NCBI GenBank assembly: GCA_023548195.1
Contig: JAJHZJ010000756.1
Span: 1,240,001 to 1,304,000, forward strand
Length of the DNA stretch: 64,000 nt
Source of the DNA: Bettongia penicillata ogilbyi
Taxonomy: Eukaryota > Chordata > Mammalia > Diprotodontia > Potoroidae
Reading direction: 5' to 3'
A program made the position numbers and the translations under genes. Under the pieces are notes generated by a model that worked only from the letters and a program-made list of their open reading frames with translations, did not search any database and was not told where the DNA came from. This document shows positions 33,110 to 45,100 of this stretch, piece by piece. How positions within the stretch are numbered: position 1 is the first letter of the stretch; each line of letters starts with the position of its first letter.

Positions 33110-36100
33110 GTAAGTGACCATACAGAACTTCATACTTCATGTCTCCTGTTTTTCTGACTTTCCTGTTAACTTCTCCCTTTAACTTGCTTCCTACTTTATA
33201 GTTGAGACTGAAATCTATGAGGTTGTTATATCCAGGAAAAACACCCTGAAGGAATCAAGGAAACATCATAGTTCTCACTCCCAAGGTGTAAAGGGAGGGC
33301 AGTCCTACAATATTGACTTGTTTGACACCATGCTCCTGTGTGCAGCCTCTTTGTCCCAAGATACAGGAAGTGCTAGGAACCTGACTCTTCATCAGATTCA
33401 ATCTATCTTTCCCAAATGATGGATGTTCCCTGCTGTTGCTTGGCACTGAGAGGTTGATATGGTTATAGACTAGGTCCTCCAGGTATTCTCCTGACCCATC
33501 ACCTCCAGTAAGATCCTGGAACTTGGTGGAGAAAGATAGCAAATCAAGTAGTGTACTGAGTTTGAAAAATAAAACTAGCGACTTTTCAAGAAGGAAAACG
33601 TTTTCTCATGGTTTAGCCTTGTGAAGAATTACTCTTCAAGAAGTAACTTGGGCCTTCTGGGAAAGTGTACCCCCCCCAGGGGCAGTTTCTCCTGGCCTCA
33701 GAGAGACCCAGACTCTAATGTGGAGGCAGGTTCCTATGTAGTGTCTTAACATCTTCCCCCCCAAGCCTTATCATTTGAATAGGGCAGTGTCTTCAATAGT
33801 ATTAAGGAATGAGATCCTAAAATTCTTTGCTGTCTGCTTAATCTTTTCAACATAAGTTTGGAAGACTTTTAAAACTGCTTTGGCTTAGGGTCCTAACATT
33901 CGCTCTTAAAAAAAGATTGTATATTTGTTTCAATTTACCAAGAAACCACCTTATCTTCCTCTCACTTCTCACATATATTCCTACTGAAAAAGCAAGAAAA
34001 GGTGCCTATAATAAATAAACCTAATCAAGCAAGATATATTTCTAGACTGGTCATGTAAAAAAAGTCTCATTCTGTATGCTGAGTCCATCATTTTTAAGAG
34101 ACCCAGACCTAAAACTCTTCAGCACTTTCCAAGACTAAAATGGATCTAAATTTATTTATCAATAGAACTAATCTAGACCAATTTTGTAGAAAAAGATAAA
34201 TTCTGTATTGGATTTTAACAACATTCAATCTCTTTTATTTCTGATTCTTTTTTGAACCAAAACTTCCTCATTAAATAACTTTGGCCTCCTGAATGGAAAA
34301 GTCCATCAGGGCCAATGTCTATCAGGCATTAATTTTGGTGTCAGGGATACAATGCATTATCAGTTAATAAACTACCATTGTGACTCACAGATCTATCTCT
34401 TGTGAGGTTAGTTAAGGTGACCAAATTCCCAAACTCTAGCTGTTTAGTCAGTCAGTCATTGTACAAGTACTTATGAAGGGCTTCATGTGTTTTAGCCACT
34501 ATGGTAAGAGCTGGAGGTATAAAAGAAATAAAAATACAGATCCTGCTTTCAAGATTGTTTTCTTGAGGTTTCATGACTTTCATTGCATTCGTGGGACTCC
34601 ACCTAGATGTAGTCACTCTGTGAACTCCTGTTTCAATCAGCCAATCAGCCTTTATACCACTAGGCAATGCCAAATGAGTAGTAAAAACAGTGAGTAGTTC
34701 TGAACTGAGCCTGGAAGGGGGGGGGTGGCCTTTGAACAGGTTTGTTTATTATAGGCAATTTTACTCACTTTTTCAGTAGGAATAGATGTGAGAGGTGAGA
34801 GGAATATAAGGTGGTTTCTTGGTAAATCGAAGCAAATATGCAAACTTTTTTTTAAGAGTGAATGTTAGGATCCTAACAGAGAGAAGTTAGAGGAAGCATC
34901 TGAGGCAAAAGGGAAAGTATGAGCAAAGGTATGAAGGTAGAAAAGTACAAAGTATGTTTGGAGAACAGTTTTTACTGCAGAGCAGAGGGAAGAATTTCAA
35001 TGAACAATTCTGGCAACGAGAGTAAAGGCCACCCAATCAACTTGGAGCAAACAGCACAAAAGGCAACACCAACCTCTCTGTTACTGATGAGGACTTACCC
35101 AGAGTATAGCTTTGGGAGAAGAAAAGAGGAAGTAACCCATTTATTAGCTTCCTATTTTAACTCACTATTTTTGCTAAGTAAATACTAAGATCAGGTGCTT
35201 CTATCTGCCAAAGAAGCACAACGACCCTCTAAGTTTTGGCACCTTGGGACAAAGCCTTGGTTTTCTTGCCATAAATATGGTTCTAGATGAAAGGGGTCAT
35301 AAGAGGTTAGTTGCAAAGGGGCAAGCAGGAAATCATGTCAGACACCAAAAGTGATTTCATCAAATTGTGAGTAATAACAAAAGAGACCATAGTTTTCAGT
35401 ATTATTGACCAATATTTACTGAAAGTATTTGTAGATTCTGTTCTAAACTGCAGAACATTTGGAGGCCCTCATGAACCCCACTTGGAGAACCAGAGATCTC
35501 TACATATCTTTATCACCAAATCATGACTTGAAGTGATTCCACAGAACCTGTGTGTGCACAATGCTTAGAGATCAATGCCGTCACACGATGGAGGAATGAG
35601 GGCTCCCTTGATCCCAAGTTAGACCAAGTGAGGCTAAGTAATTGCACATAAAGAAATCATTTGTTAATATAATGACTACTTTTCAAAGGCTTGGTTGCGT
35701 AAATGCTGAGGCAAACATGATTTTATTCCGGGCACATAATGTCCACAGCACAGAACCCAGCTAAACTTCCTTTGCAAAGGCTTGTCAACTTGGGAAACTG
35801 CCCAAAGAGCTATCATGCTGGTCCTTTCATGGCGCCATCATCACTGTCCTGTGAAGGAGTCACTTCATGCTATTCCCTTTATAATGCGGTGTTGGGGGGA
35901 GATATGTGGATTTACTCATTAGCCACATCTGATGCGCCATACTTAGGAGCCTCCCTAATAAAACTTGGTTCAAGGGTATAAAAGTTAGAGACCAACCCTT
36001 GCTAGACCAGTATAGATGGCAGCCATGGAGAAATCCATCATCCTCACTTGTGAGTGAATGCTCTAAGGGGAAACTCAAACCCTGTTGACTTTCTTCCCTG

Positions 36101-39100
36101 CCATTTCTTTCTGGGTCCTTAGAAAAGAATCATTTTGTATGGTAACAGGCTCAGAGATTTACATCTAGAAAGAGACCTTAGAGACCATCAAGTTTAATTG
36201 TTTACTTTTACAGAGGAGGAAAGGGAGGCACAGGGAGCTTAAATGATTTGCCCAGGCTCACCCAGTTACTAAGTCTCTCTGATGGAAGTTGAATCCAAGT
36301 TTCCTGACTCTAAGTCCATGCCTACCTACACTCCCATTTCTTCTTATTTTAATCTTATTATGGTTTCTTTTCCTTTATTGAACCTTTGAGACTTTTACTA
36401 CCCATTGAATATAACCTCCGTGGGCCTCAGTTTCCTCATCTGTCAAAGGGTGGAATAGAATTGGACTGAATGGCTCGTGAAGTCTCTTCCTTTTCTACTA
36501 TGATCAGTCTCATCCTTCTAGAATAGGGATTCTTAACCTGGGTTCCATGAGTTTTATTTTAAAAATATTCAGTATTTTAGGATTAAAATCTTTTAAGAAA
36601 AGGCCTAAAAAAATAAAATTAAAGTAAAGAAAAGAAAGAAAAGGCCTATAATTTAGGCCTCAAGGCTGCAGATTCCCCACCCTCTAAATATGTTTCATCA
36701 GATTGTCCAAGGGGCATAACCCAAGAAGGCTAAGAACCCCTATTCTAGAACGTAAGTTCTCTAAAGGCATCATCTCTTTCCTTTTTGTCCATGTCCCCAG
36801 GATCTAGAACAGTCTTGGAATTAATCAATCGTCAAACATTTATTAAGTGCCTATTGTTGTGCTAGACATTTTGCTAGGTGGTTTGTGAAGACAGTCCAAG
36901 GGGTTTGTGCTAGAAATGTTTTAACACTACCTTGAACAGCAAGTAATGGTAAAGAGTAATCTGAGTAATACATTAAATTACCCTGGGCACTCACAACATA
37001 TTTTTGTTATTGTTGTTGAAAGGTGTTCCAAGAACAAAAACTGTTGGGAACCAGTGTGCAAACATTGGGAATAAATAGGGATAGAGAGAAAAATAAAGAT
37101 CTTGTAGTTGGGTAGCATGATGGATACAGCACTGGACCTGGAGTCAGGAACTCTAACCCCTGAGCCACCTAGCCACCATCACACCTACTAAAGAAGGTGC
37201 TTAATAGATGCTTAGTAAATGTTTACTAATTTATGTTTTTCTTCTCTAGGTCTTGCCCTGGTGCTGCTTGCCCAGCTGAGTAAGTCATAACTTTCTGCTT
37301 CATCCACCTCCCTCACCTCTTTTTCTCTTATCTTCATAATCCTCTTCATTCTCTCAAACATCCAAGCACAGATCATTTTTTTGCACATTATACAGCATGA
37401 GTTCAGAGAAGGATAACTTATTTTAGTAGATGGACCTGCTCAGAGCTATCACTCTACTATTCAAGCCTAAAGGTCAGGTGGATATAATTTATCCCTCTAA
37501 TAGCTACCCTTTGTCAGGTCATCCAAAGCTAATACTCACATATAGCATTACTATACTCCCAGGGAGTCTTGCTCTCTCATATTTTTCTGAAAGAGGATAA
37601 TAAGAGCCCGTGTCTTATCCCTGATCCCAGACTGAAAGTCTGAAGAGATTCTAATTTGTAAAGAAGCCTCTGGTCTGGGACCTTTACCCTACTGAAAGAG
37701 AATGCTGCTTATTTCATCCTTTATATTTTCCTTGTTTCACCATCCCTTCTATTTCAGTCCTCCGTTTATGGCTCCTCAGGGTTTCCTGTTATGGAGAATC
37801 ACTCCGGGACCCTCAATGTCTTAATTAAGTTCAGAAAGTTTCATCATTGAGGTTGGCCAAAGTCTAATTAATATTTTGGTCATGATACCTCTCAAAAATC
37901 ATCTACTAAGTTACAGACCAGTCGTGATCTACATCTTTGGAGGGACGGTTCATACGTGTGAAATTATAGCCCTTGAAAGTATTGAATCAGTAAGAAAAAG
38001 ACTCTCATTTAACATTGACAAAATGCGTTCCTTACAATGTGTAGTAAAAGTAATGGCATCTCCATTTTACAGATGAGAAAACAGAGGAGGGGGTAAGCCC
38101 ATGCATGGCATTCCATCTCTTGTCTCTGTCCTGTCTTGGTACAGGCTACATGTAACCCCTGATCAGAATGTTCTCCCCCTGCCACCTCCACCTGTTGAAA
38201 TACTTAAATAATATATGGCACAGTGGATAGAGCACTGACTCTGGAGTCTTAAATTTAAATCTGACCTCAGACACTTACTATCTGTGTGACTCTGAGCATA
38301 TCACTTAGCCCCAATTGCCTCCAAAAAAAGAAAGGAAGGGAGAAAGGAAGGAAGGAAAGAAAGAAGGAAGAAAGGAAGGAAGGAAGAAAGGAAGGAAGGA
38401 AGGAAGGAACGAAGAAATCCTTAAGCAGTTAGATGGTATAGCCTATGGAACATAAGACTGAGTCACCAAGATCTGAATCCATCCTGAAACCCTTACTAAC
38501 TTTAGGACCATGGGCAAGTCACTTAAATTCTCAGCCTCCGTTTGGTCATTGATAGTTGGGGATAATAATAGTACCCATTGCCGAGGGTTACTGTGAGGAT
38601 CAGATGAGATGATGCTTTACATACATAAAGTGCTCCATAAATGCTGATTATTCTTGTTATTTTTCAAAGTTCAGCTTAAGAGCTACATCTTAGGGGAAAC
38701 CTATCCTGATCACTTCCTTACTCCCATATTCCCATTTATTAATACCCTCTTTTACCCCTGAAATTACTTCATGCGTGGTTTGTGTATATAAAACTTTCAG
38801 ATTTTTTACTTCCCTGTGTATATACTGTTTCCCAAGTTCTTGAGGGCAGGGACTGTTTCATTTTTGTCATTGCATTGTAAGTGTCTGGCCTGCAGTAGGT
38901 ACTTAATAAATACTTGTTGAATGAATGAGTGAATGAATGAAAGAGTGAATAAATGAATGAGCAGTCTCTGGGGCTGTCCCTCATCATGACATTTGCTGCT
39001 TGCTGCCAACAGGCTCTGCCTACCATCTGACATGCTACTTCTCCAACTGGGCCCAGTACAGGCCAGTCCCAGGGAAATTCAAGCCAGAGAACATCGACCC

Positions 39101-42100
39101 CTGCCTCTGTACTCACCTCATCTATGCTTTTGCTGGAATGAGCAACAATGAGATCACCACAATTGAATGGAATGACGTGGAGCTCTACAAATCCTTCAAC
39201 GGTTTGAAAAACAAGTAAGGAAGAGGAAAAGTCTAGTGTGTTGACTGTGGGCTAGAATCCCCTAGACTAATCAAATGAAGGTCAATCAGTCAGTCAATAA
39301 TCAAACAATAAATATTTATTAAGCACCTACTATGTGTCAGGAACTGTGATAAGTGCTAGTGATACAAAAAGAGGCAAAAGACAGTCCCTGCCCTCAACGA
39401 GCTCACAATCACAAGACTCTTCATACTAAACATAACCCCAACTTCTTAGTATTTAGGAGAAGAGGAATCTGAGGTACACGTATGCCACACGGATTTTTGA
39501 TATAGTCTTGTTAGTTTTCAATCTCACATGGAGAGTAATTTCTTCTCTAGGAGTTTGCTTTCTGTTCAGAACATCAAAGAACTGCACACACCAGGTGCTC
39601 AGTAAAAGTACCCCATCTAGTTTCTAAAATATTTCTTAAGCACCATTGTCTTTTTTGGAGGTTATAAAGAAGTGTATTTTTAAATTACTTTTCTGTTGTA
39701 AATATATATATTTTTAGAAATCTGGGGAAAAGGGGGAATAGTATTAAAGTAGGTCTTTGAAGAGTATCTATCAATCCATTAATAAATGTTAATTAAGCAC
39801 TTGCTATGCCAGGAACTATCCTAGGCGTACAATGACAAAGAATGAAAGAATCCCTACACTCAAGGAACTTCCATTCCAACAAAATAAGGAGTTAAAGGAA
39901 AATATTGCAGTAATCACTGAAACAAAAAGTGATCTCTAAGAATGGTAGAAGTTGATGTATGACCCCTTTTATAAATAATATTTAATAGAAACTGAAAGAC
40001 AAGTAAATAACAATAACGGAGCATCAAGATGAATCAAAGATCCCACTTTGGGAATTATCTATGCTAACAGCTGGATTATTCAGGCTCCTATATCTGTGAA
40101 GTTGGAGATCATAACATTAAAGAGGAAATCCAGGATGGTGCAGCAAAGGTTTAGATAGAGAAAGAACTGTTAGGAAGAAGACAAGCTGGAGAGTGAAAGA
40201 AGCCAAAGGCAAAGACTGAGATCCCCTTGAAAGTTATGAGCTAGGACATAGGCATCGACAAGAAACCCATGACATCCCATGGAGCCACCCAAACCAGGTT
40301 AAAATGCAATTGGGAAACATTTAACAAAATAAGTAAAAATACATCAAAATATAGATAATGTTACATTTTAAAATCAAGTCAATCTGCAGCGCAAAGGGAT
40401 CCTTATAATGAGTATAATAAACTCTTATGCAGTTTTACACCCCCATTTCTATTTGAGTTTGGTACAACTGAACTAGGAGAGCAAACCTACCCAACGCAAT
40501 CAACTCAGCATCAGATTTCATCCAAGACTTTCTATCTATGCAAGAAATTGAGAAGGGAGAGGATGAAAAGATCATCTGTGCTAATTTGTACAGAGGTTCG
40601 AGGTATAATTGTTAAAAGGATGATTAAGATGATGTCAAAGAACAACAGACACATCTTATTTATAATGAGCTAGAAGGCATTTTCTGTCCTTAAACATTCT
40701 ATTTTGAAAAAATCTTGATCTTAATAGCATTTCTTTTTCATACTTATCTCTTATAGAGATCAGTTATTTTATTTGTGCTATTATTTAAATAAAGAGTTCT
40801 ATTTTTGAAGAAAAGTACAACAGTTTCGATTCTCTATCTTGATCTCTAATCTCTTTTAGCCTGGAAAGAATCTGTGAGCCCAAGTAGTACCACCATCTAC
40901 TTGCTAACAGCTCCTAGAATTTCAGGCATGGTATAGTAAAACCGATGCAGTGGAAAGAGAATCAACATTCCTATCTCTAGTACTTAATAGCATTCTGCAT
41001 CTCAGCTCCATCATTTGTAAAATGCAGATAATAATACTTATACTACCTACTTCATAGGGTTGTGACTTGCCCAGAGTCACACAGTTAGGAAGTGTCTCAG
41101 GCTAGATTAGAACTCAGGAAGATGAGTCTTCCTGACTCCAGACCCAGCTCAAAGTGCTTTCAGCCTACAAATGCTGGGTTGGGTGTGCATCACAATTCCA
41201 ATTTATTCAGATGAAGATGGAAATCTCAGAACTGTGAGGCTTTCTGTTCTAATACCAGCTGGGAAGTGGTTCAACTAAAGAGTCATTCAAGTTTCTTTCT
41301 ATGCTAAGATCTGCAATTTCCTCTGATGGTATAGAAGCCATACCCTCTTCTGATGAGACACCTAAGTTTAAAAATTAAGCGTATGGCAGATATCCTAACG
41401 ATGCTGATAGTGCCACTGTAGTCTTAGTACAGAAAGGCCTGGGACCCGACCAAGTTAACTTCAGAAGGAACATCTGCAACAACCTAACAAAAATTCTTTA
41501 GCATTTCATCACATCTGTTGCAAAGACCTTCCTACTGAGCCACCCAGTCAATCTCTCTCCCCATAAAAAAATATTGCAAGTCAGTAAGTGCATGTAGGTT
41601 TTGACATTCTCTCTTTATTCTATCTCTATAGGAACAGAGAGCTGAAGACTCTTCTGGCAATTGGAGGATGGAACTTTGGAACCTACCCGTAAGCCTTTTC
41701 TTAAGAGTAGTATCATAATTGACTTAGAAGGAATTAAGAGCCTCTTTGTAAACAGCAACACGAAGCAAAAAACATTAAGTCCAATTTTCCACTGCATTAA
41801 GGTATCTTACAGCGTAAGAGTGACACTATGACTGACATTCAAAAGACCAAGATAAAACAAACATGTGCATAAAACAATTATTCCTGGGAGTCATAGTGGT
41901 CACATCCCTTGGGAGGCTGAGGCTGGCAGAGTTCTTTTGCTGGAAAGTCTCGAACTTCAATATGTTAAGCTGATCAGGGGTCAGTCTGACATGCACATGG
42001 TAAGCCCCCCTTGGAATGGAAACCCACTACATTGTCTAATTAGAGGAAAACCTATATGTGTGGGAAATGGAACAGATCAAAGTCCTTGTATAGATCAGAG

Positions 42101-45100
42101 AGGAAGAGGCCTACGAGTAGCCCACACACTTCCAACTATGGGGAAATAGAGAGACCTACTGTTCTTTTTTTTTTTTTTAATTTTTATTTTTATTTATTTA
42201 ACGTTTTACATTCATTTTCACAAAATTTTGGGTTCCAATTTTTTCTCCCCTTTTTCTCCCCTCCCCCCACCCCAATGCACCTAGCAATCTAATTTTTCCT
42301 ATCTCCAATCTGCCCTCTCTTCTGTCATCTCTCCCTTGTCCCCATCTTCTCTTTTGTCCTGTAGGGCCGGATGACTTTCTATTCCTCATTAACTGTATGC
42401 CTTATTTCCTAGTAGCAACAACAATACTAACCAGTTGTTCTTAAAACTTTGAGTTCCAAATTCTCCCCATCCCTCCTTCCCCACCCATTCCCTTTGGGAG
42501 GGCAGGCAATTCAATGTGGGCCTTATCTATGTAGTTTTGCAAATGACTTCCATAATAGTCGTGTTGTGTAAGACTAACTGAATTACCCTCCATCCTAACC
42601 TGCCCCTCATTGTTTCTATTCTGTCTTTTGATCCTGTCCCTCCCCGAGTGTTGACTTCAAATTGCTCCCTTCTCCCATTGCCCTCCCTTCCATCATCCCC
42701 CCCCTTGCTTATCTACTTCTCCCCCACTTTCCTGTACTGTAAGATAGGTTTTCATACCAAAATGCGTGTTCATTTTATTCCTTCCTTTAGTCAAATATGA
42801 TGAGGGTAATCTTGTTTTTTATTTTCTCAGCTCTCCTCTTTTTCCCTCCACTAAAAGCTCTCCTGCTTGCCTCTTTAACGACATATAATTTACCCCATTC
42901 CATTTCACCCTCTTTCCTCCCCCTACCTTTCTCTCTCACCATTTACCTTACTTTCTTTTAAGATATGGTCCCATCCTATTCAATTCACTCTGCGCTCTCT
43001 GTCTCTGTATGTGCGTGCATGTGTGATGTGTGTGCGTGCACACATGTACATGTGTGTGTGTGATCCCACCGACTACCCAGATACTGAAAAGTTTTAAGAG
43101 TTACAAATATTGTCTTTCCATGTAGGAATGTAAACAGTTCACTTTTGATAAGTCCCTTATGACTTCTCTTTGCTGTTTACTTTTTCATGGTTCTTCTCAT
43201 TCTTGTGTTTGAAAGTCACATTTTCTTTTCGGCTCTGGTCTTTTCATCAACAATGCTTGAAAGTCCTCTGTTTCATTGAAAGACCATATTTTCCCCTGAA
43301 GTATTATACTCAGTTTTGCTGGGTAGGAGATTCTTGGTGTGAGTCCTAGTTCCTTTGACTTCTGGAATATCCTATTCCACGCCCTTCGAACCCTTAATGT
43401 AGAAGCTGCTAGATCTTGAGTTATCCTCATTGTATTTCCATGGTACTGGAATTGTTTCTTTCTAGCTGCTTGCAAGAATTTCTCCTTGAGCAGGGAATTC
43501 TGGAATTTGACCACAATGTTCCTAGGAGTTTCTCTTTTTGGATCTCTTTCAGGTGGTGATCGATGGATGCTTTCAATACTTATTTTGCCCTCTGATTGTA
43601 GAATATCAGGGCAGTTTCCCTCAATAATTTCATAGAAGATGATGTCTAGGCTCTTTTTTTGATCATGACTTTCAGGTAGTCCCATAATTTTTAAATTGTC
43701 TCTCCTGGATCTATTTTTCAGGTCAGTTGTTTTTCCCATGAGATATTTCACATTCTCTTCCATTTTTTCATTCTTTTGGTTTTGTTTGGTGATTTCTTGG
43801 TTTCTCAGAAAGTCATTAAACTCCATCTGTTCCATTCTAATTTTGAGAGAACTATTCTCTTCAGTGAGCTTTTGAACCTCTTTTTCCATTTGACTAATTC
43901 TGCTTTTGAAAGCATTCTTCTCCTCATTGGCTTTTTGGACCTCTTTTGCCAATGGAGTGAGCCTATTCTTCAAGGTGTTATTTTCTTCAGCATTTTTTGG
44001 GGTCTCCTTAACCAAGGTATTGACCTGTTTTTCATACTTTTCTTGCATCTCTCTCATTTCTCTTCCCAGTTTTTCCTCCACCTGACCAACTTGCTTTTCA
44101 AAATTCTTTTTGAGCTCTTCCAAGGCCTGAGCCCACCCAACATCCCCCTGTGATGTCTGGGATACAGAGGCCCCACCCTCCACATCTTTCCCTGATGGCA
44201 AGAATATGTCCTTGTCATCAGATCCGAAAGTCGGGCTCATTTTCATCTGTTCAAAAAAAACTCTCTAGACTCTTATTTTTCTTCCCTTTTCTAGGCATTT
44301 TCCCAGCCAGTTACTTGACTTCTGAGATTCCTGTCCACCCCCACCTAGATCTGCCCAGCTAGTGCTTGGAGTCTGAGATTCAAATGGGCTTTCCGCGGCA
44401 GGCATGGCTGCTATTCAATGTGAGCTTTAGTTCTGGTGCTGGGGTGGGGGCAGGGCTACCTCCCAGTCTCAGTTCCCTCAGGTTCTTTATGCAGAGCCCT
44501 TCAGTAATGGAGTGGGTGGGGCAGGGCCACCTCCAAGGCTCAGCTCCCTCAGGGGCTTTATGCAGAAGCCTTCAACGATGGAGCGGGTGGGACAGGGCCG
44601 GTTCCCAGGCTCAGCTCCTTCAGGTGGTTTATGCAGAGACTTTCAGTAATGAAGATCCTGCCTGCTCGGGGAGTCCCGGGGGCCGCCGCTGCTGCCTCTG
44701 CCTCCGCTGCTTCCTGCCCCTGCCTCGGCCTCTGCTGCTTCCTCCCGAGGGGGCCCGAGCCACGGAGACACCCTGCTCCCCTCTCGGCCAGCCCAGCCAT
44801 CTCTCTCACTGACCTGTAGCTTCTGTGGGCGGGGGGACCTTCCCGGCCGCCGGAGCTTCTGTCCCTGAAGCCTGCTCGGATCAGCTTCTCTGGGGCCGCG
44901 ACTAGGGCAGTGCTGGGGTGGGCTCCACTTTCCGGAGTGCAACGGACCCTGGGGACTGCTCTCCAGGGCTCTCTGGAATGGAAATCTCTTCCACTGTGTT
45001 TCTGCACACCCTGCAGTAATCCAGAACTTGTGGGGACCTCTTCTTACATTAAATGCATGGGATGTGGGTTCGGAGCTAGCATACAGTGAGTCTTTCTACT

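Noticed and set aside
38323..38415. Regularly repeated short units, considered as an array
   Set aside because: A simple GGAA microsatellite from a SINE tail; no spacers, so no CRISPR-like structure.
41865..42149. 94-codon frame
   Set aside because: Covers the 7SL RNA pseudogene; its sequence is explained by a structural RNA.
43776..44153. 125-codon + strand frame
   Set aside because: Exact shadow of the ORF1 coiled coil on the other strand.
44366..45007. Frames up to 149 codons on both strands
   Set aside because: Same 5' UTR region of the antisense HAL1-like copy; not conserved in frame with the other copies.
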